From assembly GCF_910593845.1 (NCBI RefSeq), contig NZ_CAJVAS010000054.1, positions 1-40,794 on the forward strand: DNA of 40,794 nt, given 5' to 3'. The notes under the pieces are model-generated. The model saw nothing but the letters and a program-made list of their open reading frames with translations, did no database searches and was not told where the DNA came from. Position numbers and translations under genes: made by a program. Shown in pieces: positions 15,095-23,271 of the stretch (positions within the stretch are counted from its first letter, which is position 1; every line of letters begins with the position of its first letter). The stretch comes from Paenibacillus solanacearum. Lineage in GTDB: Bacteria > Bacillota > Bacilli > Paenibacillales > NBRC-103111.

Positions 15095-16621
15095 TTACTT
15101 GTGGACCTGTGTAAATTCCCAAGCGACTTCGCCCTCATCCTGCCCGTTGACCGGCCACCAGCGGAAGCCGTCCTCGGCGAGCAGCTGCGAGCCGCGCTCC
15201 GGCCCCCATGTTCCTGCGCCGTACAGATGCAAATCTTCCGTGCGCTCGCCCCAAGCGGAGGCGATTTTATCGACATACTTCCATGCAAGCGCCACTTCGT
15301 CCCAGCGGGTGAAGTACGTCGAGTCTCCGCGCGCCGCATCGTACAGCAGACGCTCGTAAGCTTCCGGCGTATTCAGGCCGACTTGGCAGCTTTGGCAAAA
15401 GTCCATCGCCACAGGAACGATCGCTCCTTCGGAACCCGGCTGCTTAGCGTTCATCTTAAAGTAAATGCCTTCCATCGGATTGACGCGGAACACGAGCAAA
15501 TTCGGCTCCAGCTTATGTTTACGCGACAAATAGACGTTGTTCGGCACATTTTTAAATTCAATGACCACTTCGGTCGTTTTCACCGGAAGGCGTTTGCCCG
15601 TGCGGATATAGAACGGTACGCCCGCCCAGCGGAAATTATCGACGAACACGCGGGCGGCAAAATACGTTTCCGTCGTCGATTCGGGATTGACGGACTCCTC
15701 TTCGCGATATCCCGGAACCGGCTTGCCCTTCGTCGTGCCGGAGATGTATTGCCCGCGCACGGTATTGGCCCGCACTTCCGCAGGCGACTGGAAGCCGCGC
15801 AGCGAACGGAACACCTTCACCTTCTCATCCCGAATGTCCTCCGGGTGCATGCGGCTTGGCGGTTCCATGGCCATGACGGCCAGCATCTGCAGCATATGGT
15901 TTTGCCCCATATCCCGCAGCGCGCCGGACCGGTCGTAATAGCCGCCCCGGTCTTCTACGCCGACGGTTTCGCTGAGCGTAATTTGAATATTGGAAATGTA
16001 CTTGTTGTTCCAGAGCGGCTCGAAAAACGCGTTCGCAAAACGAACGACATTGATGTTCTGAACCATCTCTTTGCCGAGGTAATGGTCGATCCGGTAAACA
16101 TCCTTCTCCTCGAACACTTGGCGGATTTCCGCATTCAGCTTCTCCGCCGACGGCAAATCGTAGCCGAACGGCTTCTCGATGACGAGACGGTGCCATCCGC
16201 CGGCTTCCAGCAATCCGCCCGCCTGCAAGTTATGCGATACGCTGCCGAACAGCTCCGGGGCAAGCGCCAAATAATACAACCGGTTGCCGCCGATTTCGAA
16301 TTTCGCGTCCAGCGTGCCCGTCAGCTCGCTCAGCTGTCTGAATCCATCCACATTGTTAATATCGAGAGACATATATTCGAAATGCTCCGCAAACGAAGAC
16401 CACTGCTCGTCCTTCGTTACGTTGTAACGGGCGAATTCCTGAATCGACTCGTACAGATCGTCACGGAACTGCTCGTTCGTCCGCGGACGGCGGGCGAGAC
16501 CGATCACGGCAAAGCGGTCGCCGAGCTTCCGCTCGCGATAAAGGGCGTAAAATGCGGGAAACAGCTTGCGCCGGGCCAAGTCCCCGGTCGCGCCAAAAAT
16601 TAAGTATACGGCGTTTGACAT
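15095..16621 (-). CDS. zwf: glucose-6-phosphate 1-dehydrogenase
   Basis: This enzyme oxidises glucose 6-phosphate to 6-phosphogluconolactone with NADP, the first step of the oxidative pentose phosphate pathway. At 508 residues it has the usual length. It shows the coenzyme motif GATGDLARRKL (10-20), EKP (149-151) and the active-site signature RIDHYLGKE (177-185). The C-terminal domain is typical. The gene is monocistronic with its own promoter at 16699-16727. AAGGAAAG lies upstream of the ATG. No other pentose-phosphate gene is present here. Confidence 0.97.
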   Translation of the reverse strand: MSNAVYLIFGATGDLARRKLFPAFYALYRERKLGDRFAVIGLARRPRTNEQFRDDLYESIQEFARYNVTKDEQWSSFAEHFEYMSLDINNVDGFRQLSELTGTLDAKFEIGGNRLYYLALAPELFGSVSHNLQAGGLLEAGGWHRLVIEKPFGYDLPSAEKLNAEIRQVFEEKDVYRIDHYLGKEMVQNINVVRFANAFFEPLWNNKYISNIQITLSETVGVEDRGGYYDRSGALRDMGQNHMLQMLAVMAMEPPSRMHPEDIRDEKVKVFRSLRGFQSPAEVRANTVRGQYISGTTKGKPVPGYREEESVNPESTTETYFAARVFVDNFRWAGVPFYIRTGKRLPVKTTEVVIEFKNVPNNVYLSRKHKLEPNLLVFRVNPMEGIYFKMNAKQPGSEGAIVPVAMDFCQSCQVGLNTPEAYERLLYDAARGDSTYFTRWDEVALAWKYVDKIASAWGERTEDLHLYGAGTWGPERGSQLLAEDGFRWWPVNGQDEGEVAWEFTQVHK

Positions 16622-16698
16622 TGTATCATCATTCTTTCCTTATCATTTTTTGGTAATCACGAACTGCCAAAGCTTTCCTGATGCCTAGTTATTTCTAT

Positions 16699-16727
16699 AG
16701 CATAACGAAAAGCGCAGCGAGATTCAA
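16699..16727 (-). promoter_or_regulatory. zwf promoter
   Basis: The minus strand has -35 TTGAAT (16722-16727), a 17-base spacer and -10 TATGCT (16699-16704). The -35 overlaps the stop codon of the upstream gene, so zwf is transcribed independently of it, with a leader of about 70 bases. Confidence 0.7.
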
Positions 16728-17497
16728 TACTCAGTCGTAATTACCGGTGTGCCGATCGTCAAACGCCATGCTTTTGTAAGCGAATCCCGATGAATCGCCG
16801 CCTGCAGATGAATGCGGTGCGCGCCGCTGTCCACCGACTGGCTCAGGACATCCGACGTATACGAGACGCTGACCGTCCCCGCATCCTCATACCTCTCCAC
16901 CGCTTTGGCCGCCAGTTGCCCCTGTATCGTCCGAAACGCTTCCTGTGCGCCTTCGGCCGACTGCTCGGCCAGCAGTCCTTGCGCCATCACGTTCCATATG
17001 CCGCCAAAGCGGAGCTTCGCTGTCTGCCGCTCCAGCGCATCCTGCAAGAAGGCTGCTTTCGACGTCAGCTCGGCCGACTGCACCGCCGCGCATTCCGTCT
17101 TCACGATCGCGTAGGATGATCCTTCGCCACGCGAGGTGAGCAGCAGCGACTGCACGCAGCCCTCCGCCATCAACCGCTCCTGCCGGTACACGCGTTCCCC
17201 CTGCTGCTCCGTCAGCGCATCCAGCGCCGGCATTCCCAGCGCCCGGCTCCACTCCTGCCCGAAGCGAAGCAGCTCTTCATCATTTGCGTACGGACGGTAC
17301 GGGCCGGTCTTCTTCAGCACCAGACGAACGGGCGTTTGGGCGGACATGCTCTGCGCCGCCGTCTGCAGCAGCTTCACCGTGTCGGAGGCAGCGCCGGCCC
17401 CAGGTTCCGCCATGCCGTGCCCAGCCTGCAGCAGCCACAAGCCGATTATCCCGAGCAGCACCAGTATACCTGCCGTTCTTGTCCATGAAGTCCGCAC
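16724..17497 (-). CDS. ywmB: YwmB-family (TATA-box-binding-protein-like) secreted protein
   Basis: The protein has 257 residues with an N-terminal membrane or signal segment (about 8-30). The remainder matches the YwmB family, recognised by its length and by the C-terminal RLTIGTPVITTEY. The family has a TATA-binding-protein-like fold but is extracytoplasmic and has no established function. In Bacillus it sits near cell-wall genes. GTG start with GGAG nine bases upstream. Two cysteines (about 113 and 135) could form a disulfide. Confidence 0.75.
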   Translation of the reverse strand: MRTSWTRTAGILVLLGIIGLWLLQAGHGMAEPGAGAASDTVKLLQTAAQSMSAQTPVRLVLKKTGPYRPYANDEELLRFGQEWSRALGMPALDALTEQQGERVYRQERLMAEGCVQSLLLTSRGEGSSYAIVKTECAAVQSAELTSKAAFLQDALERQTAKLRFGGIWNVMAQGLLAEQSAEGAQEAFRTIQGQLAAKAVERYEDAGTVSVSYTSDVLSQSVDSGAHRIHLQAAIHRDSLTKAWRLTIGTPVITTEY

Positions 17498-17666
17498 GCG
17501 CTATCACTCCGTTTCCGAATCTATCAATCTATCAAACAGTATGCCCAAGCCCGCGGGGCTTATACCTAGAAAATGGGCGCAGCGACCGGGACATTCGTCT
17601 AGGCAACGGACGCGGCGTAGCATAGTCTGAAAGCAGAAAGTAAACTCTTGCGGAGGCGAACATGCG

Positions 17667-17993
17667 ATGAGAGCGATTTATCCGATCAGTGCGGAAAAGT
17701 GCAAGCCATTTTACGGAAAGCCCGTATGTATATTTTTGATGGACGGCTCGGAAATTTTCGGAACGTTAAGCCGTGTCGACGGGCAAACATTAATATTGAA
17801 CGAGGATGCCGCAGCAAGCGCCAAGGCGGGCAAGACGTCGTCACAATCCAAGAAAGGCGCGTCCCGCAAAGCGAAACCGTCCGTGAAGACCTCTGGACCT
17901 TTGGGACCGGCCGTATTCCCCGGATTTCGTCCGTTCAGCAGTGCCATTGCGCTTGAACTGCCGATGGTTGCCCGGGTGTACGCATTGAATTGA
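17667..17993 (+). CDS. small protein with Sm/SH3-like N-terminal half
   Basis: I do not recognise this 108-residue protein. The N-terminal half (about 17-46, GKPVCIFLMDGSEIFGTLSR followed by VDGQTLILNE) has the strand-turn-strand pattern of Sm/LSm or SH3-like barrels. The middle (about 50-73) is Ala/Ser/Lys-rich and likely disordered, and the C-terminus is hydrophobic (FPGFRPFSSAIALELPMVAR). GGAGG ten bases before the ATG sets the start; an ATG six bases earlier stops after two codons. It is flanked by its own terminator. A basic, partly disordered small protein suggests nucleic-acid binding or a spore component, but both are guesses. Confidence 0.65.
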   Translation: MRAIYPISAEKCKPFYGKPVCIFLMDGSEIFGTLSRVDGQTLILNEDAAASAKAGKTSSQSKKGASRKAKPSVKTSGPLGPAVFPGFRPFSSAIALELPMVARVYALN

Positions 17994-18061
17994 ACGGCTT
18001 GCGTGCCATACGACTTACTTTTTCGCGAAGCCGCCATAGCCACCCTACCCACACAAACGAA

Positions 18062-18106
18062 ACAAGCACCGCCAGCCCATTGAAATTCAATGGCGGGGGT
18101 GCTTGT
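18062..18106 (+). terminator. bidirectional terminator
   Basis: ACAAGCACC pairs with GGTGCTTGT, and the inner CCATTGAA pairs with TTCAATGG. T-rich sequence follows in both directions. It lies between the convergent Sm-like and acetyltransferase genes. Confidence 0.75.
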
Positions 18107-18123
18107 CGATTTATTGTAACGCC

Positions 18124-18567
18124 TTAACGCAAACGTTTGGCCATCAAGTAACAGCGCAGACGCGGATCATAATGAACCGGCTCGAAGCCGTGACGCATAT
18201 AAAACCGCTGCGCGTTTCCGTTTATATCGTCGACCCACAGCTGGATGCTGCCGCTGCCCTGCAGCTCAGCCACCCGCTCCGCCTGCCGCATCAGCCGGCT
18301 GCCGACCCCCGCGCCTTGATACCTGGGGTTAACGGCCAGCATATCGACGAACAAAATATCCTTCTCGGGCTTGAGCGATACGAATCCGATCGCCTGCCCT
18401 CCGGAAGAAGCGTCGACATACGTCATGCAGCGGTTCAAACGCTTGCGGATGATGGGCATGCTCAAACGAAGCTCGGGCATCGTCTGTCTCGCATAAGGGA
18501 GCAGCAGCTTATCCACCAGCTCGAATAGGATGCCGTCGTCCTTTTTGGGAATTCGCTTACGGATCAT
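18124..18567 (-). CDS. GNAT-family N-acetyltransferase
   Basis: This 147-residue acetyl-CoA-dependent acetyltransferase has motif A, DMLAVNPRYQGAGVGSRLMR, and motif B around NGNAQRFYMRHGFEP. The substrate is unknown. The start at 18567 (MIRKRIPKKDD) is chosen because AAAGGCGG lies eight bases upstream; an ATG at 18606 has no ribosome site. The 29-residue membrane-peptide gene ends 75 bases upstream on the same strand, so the two may be cotranscribed. Confidence 0.87.
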   Translation of the reverse strand: MIRKRIPKKDDGILFELVDKLLLPYARQTMPELRLSMPIIRKRLNRCMTYVDASSGGQAIGFVSLKPEKDILFVDMLAVNPRYQGAGVGSRLMRQAERVAELQGSGSIQLWVDDINGNAQRFYMRHGFEPVHYDPRLRCYLMAKRLR

Positions 18568-18642
18568 TCGGAGGACCGCCTTTCCTGCCGTTTCCACGAA
18601 GTACATTATCGTATGAAACGAAAGGACAGATGGTTCAGGCTG

Positions 18643-18732
18643 TCACTTCAAATATTTTTTGCCGACAAACGCCATGAAAAGAATGCAGATGATAACAACG
18701 ATGGCGATCACGACCCATTGAATCCAGTTCAT
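18643..18732 (-). CDS. 29-residue single-pass membrane peptide
   Basis: This short gene encodes 29 residues: MNWIQW, then an unbroken hydrophobic stretch of about 18 residues (VVIAIVVIICILFMAFV), then GKKYLK, a basic tail expected on the cytoplasmic side. AAAAGGAG precedes the ATG at good spacing. A near-consensus SigmaA promoter (18762-18791) drives it directly with a leader of about 22 bases. I recognise no family. The size and shape resemble regulatory membrane peptides, but function is unknown. Confidence 0.72.
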   Translation of the reverse strand: MNWIQWVVIAIVVIICILFMAFVGKKYLK

Positions 18733-18761
18733 GACAGTACTCCTTTTAAAGGGGATACATC

Positions 18762-18791
18762 ATCATACTTCATCCTCCCGCGCACTGTCAA
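18762..18791 (-). promoter_or_regulatory. SigmaA promoter of the 29-residue peptide gene
   Basis: The minus strand has a perfect -35 TTGACA (18786-18791), an 18-base spacer and -10 TATGAT (18762-18767). Transcription would begin near 18755, just before the AAAAGGAG ribosome site. Confidence 0.75.
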
Positions 18792-18884
18792 CCGATGCAT
18801 CATCGGCATACGCCGCATGTATCCGCCGACATAACCCTTCTTTCGGCACAAGACCCGGCATCCGGCACTCCGGTATCTTCACTT

Positions 18885-19202
18885 TCATTTGCTGAAATCC
18901 AGCCGTCCATCGCCTGCCGCGCTTCGCCTAAGAAGCTTGACCTGGAGCGATTGCCGGACCGCCTCCGCTTTGACCGCAGCCTGGCGTTCCTTCTCCGGCA
19001 GCATGTAAAAGTCGCAGCGCGGATACAAGGCGAGCAGCGTCCGCTCGGCGGCCAGCCGTGCGCTATCCTCGTCTTGCAGCAAGTAATACGCGACCTGGTA
19101 GCAGTACACTTCATGCTCCTTCAGCATATCCGCTTTCTCCCCGAAAGCTAGCGTCCTTTGCCGTTCCCGTTCTTGCAGCGCGTAACCCATCGCCCGCTTC
19201 AC
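18885..19202 (-). CDS. small protein, third gene of the ECF sigma operon
   Basis: This 105-residue protein is not in a family I can name. The stretch EVYCYQVAYYLLQDEDSARLAAERTLLALYP (about 30-60) resembles sigma-70 region 2 in spacing (YxVAYxLLxDEDxARxAAExT), without a matching region 4. It is rich in Arg, Glu and Ala. Its GTG start overlaps the TGA stop of the anti-sigma gene (GTGA), so translation is coupled. A role in the sigma/anti-sigma switch is suggested only by position and the weak likeness. Confidence 0.6.
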   Translation of the reverse strand: MKRAMGYALQERERQRTLAFGEKADMLKEHEVYCYQVAYYLLQDEDSARLAAERTLLALYPRCDFYMLPEKERQAAVKAEAVRQSLQVKLLRRSAAGDGRLDFSK

Positions 19203-20794
19203 TCCTTTTCCTTGATCTCGACAGACCAGCCGACGTTGGAATATGTTCTATCGATCACCTTGCGGACAAGCGTGAGGCGATCCGGAATCGTTCGTAATCC
19301 GCGAATCCGGAAAGCATAATCTTTTCCGGCCGATTCATGTTCCAGCACGATTTTTTCTCCCATCAAAGAGACGCCTCTCATCTGAATCGCGTATTCGTTT
19401 CCTTGCGGATCGCGCACGACCCACTGATCGCGGTGAAACTCATTGGCAAATCCCCCTTGTACCCGCAGCACGCCTTCGACATCCTTGATGCGCGGATTAT
19501 CCTGGCTGGCATCCATTTCGAAGCCCGTAAGCCGCAACTCGTCGCCCGCATCGTTAAACAGAGCCGGATGCTCCTTCAAGGTAATCGGCTTGAAATCGAG
19601 CGAAGATCCACTGTTCTCGGCCACGAAATAACCATCCAGAACGAACCTATAATTTTCTCCGGGAGGCAAATACCGGAACGTATACGACATATGCATAAGC
19701 CCCGTGCGGGCATCCGCCGTCTGCGTGGAGCTCATCAAGCTGGCGAGAAACGGGCTTTTCCGGCTGTTCACGCTGTGAATCTCTTGGCCCGCCCCATCTT
19801 CAAAATGAAACCGTAAGCCTTGCTGCTTCCACAGCTCTCCCGGCGAACGCGCCAATGCTTGCGCATCGAGCTCCGTATCCAGTTCGAGCCGGACGCCCTG
19901 CACCGTGCGAATCAGACGTTTCAGCCGAATGGTCATACCGTCTGGCGCCGTGTATTCGCCATGCAGCGGAATGACTTTCGTCTGCGCTTTCGCCTGCCGC
20001 AGATCGACGTCGAACGAAAAGTCCCAATTTCCTTCGACGTAGGGGATGCGCAGCATCTCATTGCCCAGCCGGCGAATCGTCCCTTCCACCGTAATATGAT
20101 CGGCGGACGTCGGTTCGGCAAAGTAGCCGATCAGCATATAGAACGCATCGGTCATGCCGACATCGTGAAGCCGTCCGATCTCGCGGCCTTGATCGTCTTT
20201 AACGACGATCCGATTCGGCTCGCCAAGCGACAGACGGTCGTGCAGGTTCTTTCCGTCCGGCCCGGACAGCTGCAAAGCCATAACGACGCGCGCCGGATCC
20301 GCAACCGCTTCGTTGATGCGGATCGTGAAGCCTTTATCCTTCACCGTCACGTTCGGATTGCTGACGAGTCCGAGCTCTTTGGCTTGCAGAAGCCCGTAAT
20401 CTACCGTCGCCTGGGAAAATAACGAGCGCACCAGATCGGCCAGCGTCGGGCTCGAATAAGCGGCAAAAGCGCCTACGGCGAGCACCACGGATGCGACGGC
20501 CGCGGCGCGTTTCCATCGAAGCCGCGGCTTGCGCGTCCGAACCGGAACAGGGTCACCCGCAGGCAGCTCCCGCTCCAGATCCAGCTTCGCCATCACGTCG
20601 GCTGTGAACGAAGCCGGCAGCTCATCGGCGAATAACGCTTCGGCGGCGCGGGCCTGCTCATCCAGCTCCGCTTCGAACAGCAGCGTGCAACGCGCGCATG
20701 ATGCGATATGCCGCGCCGCGGCTTCCCGCTGCTCTGCAGGCATCGGCAGCTGCAGGATGTAATCTTCGATCTCAGCGCTGTTTAAGCATTTCAT
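19199..20794 (-). CDS. anti-sigma factor, zinc-finger and DUF4179 protein
   Basis: The 531-residue transmembrane protein has an N-terminal zinc-finger anti-sigma domain with His29, Cys33 and Cys36 (HIASCARC), and one membrane helix (about 97-113). A large extracytoplasmic DUF4179 region follows, starting near the SLFSQATVDYGLLQAKELG motif. It should hold the ECF sigma factor inactive at the membrane until a surface signal releases it. Its start overlaps the sigma gene's 3' end by 23 bases. The long outer domain of some 400 residues is probably the sensor. The signal is unknown. Confidence 0.9.
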   Translation of the reverse strand: MKCLNSAEIEDYILQLPMPAEQREAAARHIASCARCTLLFEAELDEQARAAEALFADELPASFTADVMAKLDLERELPAGDPVPVRTRKPRLRWKRAAAVASVVLAVGAFAAYSSPTLADLVRSLFSQATVDYGLLQAKELGLVSNPNVTVKDKGFTIRINEAVADPARVVMALQLSGPDGKNLHDRLSLGEPNRIVVKDDQGREIGRLHDVGMTDAFYMLIGYFAEPTSADHITVEGTIRRLGNEMLRIPYVEGNWDFSFDVDLRQAKAQTKVIPLHGEYTAPDGMTIRLKRLIRTVQGVRLELDTELDAQALARSPGELWKQQGLRFHFEDGAGQEIHSVNSRKSPFLASLMSSTQTADARTGLMHMSYTFRYLPPGENYRFVLDGYFVAENSGSSLDFKPITLKEHPALFNDAGDELRLTGFEMDASQDNPRIKDVEGVLRVQGGFANEFHRDQWVVRDPQGNEYAIQMRGVSLMGEKIVLEHESAGKDYAFRIRGLRTIPDRLTLVRKVIDRTYSNVGWSVEIKEKE

Positions 20795-21344
20795 GCACCG
20801 CCGCCCCCTCTTCTTCCGTGATCACTTGCTTCAACCGCTTTTTCGCCCGATGGAGATCGTTCTGTACTTTGGCGATCGGAACGGCCAGAATGCCGCTAAT
20901 TTCCTCATAGGTCAAATCGTTCGTGTACCGGAGCAGCAGCGCCATCCGGTAATTTTCCGGAAGCCGCTTCAGCCGCTCTTGCAGCTCGCTGCGCCGCTCC
21001 GCCTGCAAATAAATGTCCTCCGGACTTTCCCCGCCGCTTGTTTCCGCTGCAATCGCCGCCTCGGCCGACGGGCGTCTCCTTTTCCAATGATCCCGCAGCC
21101 CGTTGGCCGCGATCGCATAGAGCCAGGAGGCGAAGCTTCTGGACGAGTCATGCCCGGCAAGCCCGCGATACGCTTTGAGGAACGTCTCCTGCGCCAAGTC
21201 CTGAGCGTCCATTTCACCCGCTCCCATCCCCCGCAGAAGGCCGTACACTTTATGTTTATACCGATGTACCAGCTCGGCGAAGGCATCCCGGTTTCCCCTC
21301 AGCGCTTCGGCGACAAGCTGCTCGTCGCTTACAGGATCGTTCAT
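20772..21344 (-). CDS. ECF-type RNA polymerase sigma factor
   Basis: This 190-residue ECF sigma factor has region 2 with AQDLAQETFLKAYRGL and SFASWLYAIAANGLRDHWKRR, and region 4 with LPENYRMALLLRYTNDLTYEEISGILAVPIAKVQNDLHRAKKRL summarised here by its ends. It is cotranscribed with a zinc-finger/DUF4179 anti-sigma factor and a small third gene. A possible autoregulatory promoter (TGAGAG, 17 bases, CGTC) lies 39 bases upstream of the start. Confidence 0.95.
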   Translation of the reverse strand: MNDPVSDEQLVAEALRGNRDAFAELVHRYKHKVYGLLRGMGAGEMDAQDLAQETFLKAYRGLAGHDSSRSFASWLYAIAANGLRDHWKRRRPSAEAAIAAETSGGESPEDIYLQAERRSELQERLKRLPENYRMALLLRYTNDLTYEEISGILAVPIAKVQNDLHRAKKRLKQVITEEEGAAVHEMLKQR

Positions 21345-21382
21345 CGATAATTCCGCTCCGTTCTCTGTCTATCTATGTTATA

Positions 21383-21409
21383 GACGAACGAAAGGGCCTC
21401 AATCTCTCA
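21383..21409 (-). promoter_or_regulatory. candidate ECF-type autoregulatory promoter
   Basis: TGAGAG (21404-21409), a 17-base spacer and CGTC (21383-21386), followed by TATAA, resemble the TGAAAC/CGTC pattern of ECF sigma promoters. Location directly upstream of the sigma gene supports it, but the -35 match is partial. Confidence 0.4.
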
Positions 21410-21488
21410 CCCTTCATAAAAACTTAAGATATAACCCCAGCCCGGCCAATATCTCCTCGGCGATGCCGCCAGCGGCATGCGCGGACGC

Positions 21489-21534
21489 AAAAAAATCCTT
21501 GCAGCCCGCAGCATGTACAGGCAATGCAAGGATT
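21489..21534 (-). terminator. terminator of the liaFSR operon
   Basis: AATCCTTGCA and TGCAAGGATT form a perfect 10-base stem (21494-21503 with 21525-21534), followed on the minus strand by a run of T. It closes the operon just after liaR. Confidence 0.88.
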
Positions 21535-21548
21535 CGTTATCGGTACGG

Positions 21549-22196
21549 TTACTCCGCTAGTCCATTCTTGAACGCATAAATCGCCGCTTGCGTGCGGTCC
21601 TCGACGCCCAGCTTGGCGAGAATGTTGGTGACATGGAACTTCACCGTCTTCACGCCGATGAACAGCTCATCGGCCACATCCTGATTGGATTTGCCGGCTG
21701 CGATCAGACGCAGCACCTCCATCTCGCGGTCGGTCAGCTCCTCATGTGGCTGAGCCGCTTGCTTCGGCTGGCGGAAGCGGTTCATCAGCTTGGAAGCGAC
21801 CTGCGATTCCAGCACGGACTGCCCTTTCATCGCGGAACGGATCGCTTGGGCGATCTCTGCGGCGCGCGACGTTTTGAGCAGGTAACTGAACGCGCCCGCT
21901 TCGATGACGGGATATATTTTCTCATCGTCGATAAAGCTTGTCAGCACAATCACCTTGCAATCCGGATGCTGCTGCAGCAGCCGCCGTGTCGTCTCGATGC
22001 CGTCCATGCCTTCCATGACCAGATCCATCAGCACGACATCGGGTCTGTACTCCAGCGCCAGCCGGATGCCTTCCTGGCCGCTGCTCGCCTCGCCTACGAC
22101 CTCGATATCCTCCTCTGTGCTGAGCACGGCCGCAAGACCGATGCGCACCATCTCATGATCGTCCACGAGCAGCACATTAATCGTTGTCTCCTCCAA
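21549..22196 (-). CDS. liaR: LiaR-family response regulator
   Basis: This NarL/FixJ-type regulator of 215 residues is the output of the cell-envelope stress sensor LiaS. The receiver domain has the VDDHEMVRIG acidic pair, phospho-acceptor Asp58 (VVLMDLVMEGMDG) and Lys108. The C-terminal LuxR helix-turn-helix contains LTDREMEVLRLIAAGKSNQD. TTG is the start (22196), set by GGAAGGAGGGG upstream; a farther ATG at 22238 would overlap liaS more deeply. The gene overlaps the 3' end of liaS by 20 bases, giving translational coupling. It is expected to bind the palindrome at 26453-26470. Confidence 0.92.
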   Translation of the reverse strand: MEETTINVLLVDDHEMVRIGLAAVLSTEEDIEVVGEASSGQEGIRLALEYRPDVVLMDLVMEGMDGIETTRRLLQQHPDCKVIVLTSFIDDEKIYPVIEAGAFSYLLKTSRAAEIAQAIRSAMKGQSVLESQVASKLMNRFRQPKQAAQPHEELTDREMEVLRLIAAGKSNQDVADELFIGVKTVKFHVTNILAKLGVEDRTQAAIYAFKNGLAE

Positions 22197-23253
22197 TGGA
22201 GTCCCCTCCTTCCACCAGTATCGGAATGCGGATGTCAATTCGCGTTCCTTTGCCCGGCGCCGTAATCAGATTGAGCGAGCCGCCAATTTCGTTAACCCGC
22301 TCCTTCATGGTCAGTATACCATACGACGCCTGCTTTTTTTCATCCATGTTAAAGCCTACCCCGTTATCCCGGATCATCAGCCGGACCGTGCCCTCCGACG
22401 GCTTCGTCAGCCGCACCTCCAGCTTGCTTGCCTTCGAATGCCGCAGCGCGTTGGACATCGCCTCCTGCGTAATCCGGAACAAATGATCCTCGATACCCTT
22501 GGGCAGCTTGATTTCTTCCGTCAGCTCCAGATCGATCTCCATCGGCACCTTGGCCGACAGCTCCTGGGTAAGCTCGACGAGCCCTTCGGACAACCGCTTG
22601 CCCTCCAGATGCACCGGGCGCAAATGCAGCAGCAGCGCGCGCATCTCGGACTGCGCCACCGACGCCATCTCCTCGATCAGGAAAATTTGGCGCCGCGCTT
22701 TGTCAAAGTCCTTGTCGAGCGTTCTTCCGACCGCCGTCGCCGTCATCGAAATCGCAAACAACTGCTGGCTTACCGCATCGTGAAGCTCCCTCGCAAGCCG
22801 CTGCCGCTCCTCGACAATGGCCGAATATTTGGCCTTTTGCGCCAGCTGCGCATTGTTATTGGACAGACGCTGCAGCGAGGACACCTGCTCTTCCCACTTT
22901 TTCGTAATGCTGTTCAGCTGCTCCCCGAGGCGCCCGATCTCGTCCTCGCCCAGCGGCGGCACAGAGCGGCTCAGGTTGCCTTTTTCCAGCGACAGCATGA
23001 CCTCGCGGATTTGCTCGAGCCTCCGCTTCATCCGGCTGCTGTACCACAGACCGAAGGAGCCCCCGATCGCCGCCACAATGACGATGAGCGTCAAGCTGAG
23101 CCGGACGCCTACCTGCCATGATTCGAAGGGCCGCAAATAACCGCTGGACTGCAGGAAGTAGACCACGACGCCAAACAAAACAAGGCTGAGCCCGATGGAC
23201 TCACCCATGCTTCGCCATATTAAATTGGTCAGACGCTTGTCATGTCCTTCCAT
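22177..23253 (-). CDS. liaS: LiaS-family sensor histidine kinase
   Basis: The 358-residue membrane kinase of the HisKA_3/NarX type has two membrane helices (about 17-34 and 50-70) with only a short extracytoplasmic loop, so it is an intramembrane-sensing kinase. A HAMP domain, phospho-acceptor His158 in ARELHDAVSQQLF and an HATPase domain with NALRHSKAS and DNGVGF follow. LiaS senses lipid-II-cycle damage together with the inhibitor LiaF, encoded just upstream. LiaR is the partner. The order liaF-liaS-liaR is that of Bacillus. Confidence 0.93.
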   Translation of the reverse strand: MEGHDKRLTNLIWRSMGESIGLSLVLFGVVVYFLQSSGYLRPFESWQVGVRLSLTLIVIVAAIGGSFGLWYSSRMKRRLEQIREVMLSLEKGNLSRSVPPLGEDEIGRLGEQLNSITKKWEEQVSSLQRLSNNNAQLAQKAKYSAIVEERQRLARELHDAVSQQLFAISMTATAVGRTLDKDFDKARRQIFLIEEMASVAQSEMRALLLHLRPVHLEGKRLSEGLVELTQELSAKVPMEIDLELTEEIKLPKGIEDHLFRITQEAMSNALRHSKASKLEVRLTKPSEGTVRLMIRDNGVGFNMDEKKQASYGILTMKERVNEIGGSLNLITAPGKGTRIDIRIPILVEGGDSIGGDND

Positions 23254-23271
23254 TCCCTAGTCCTCCGGCCC

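Noticed and set aside
15101..16603. Open frame of 500 codons on the plus strand opposite zwf
   Set aside because: It mirrors zwf almost end to end, has an Arg/His-rich composition and no recognisable motif.
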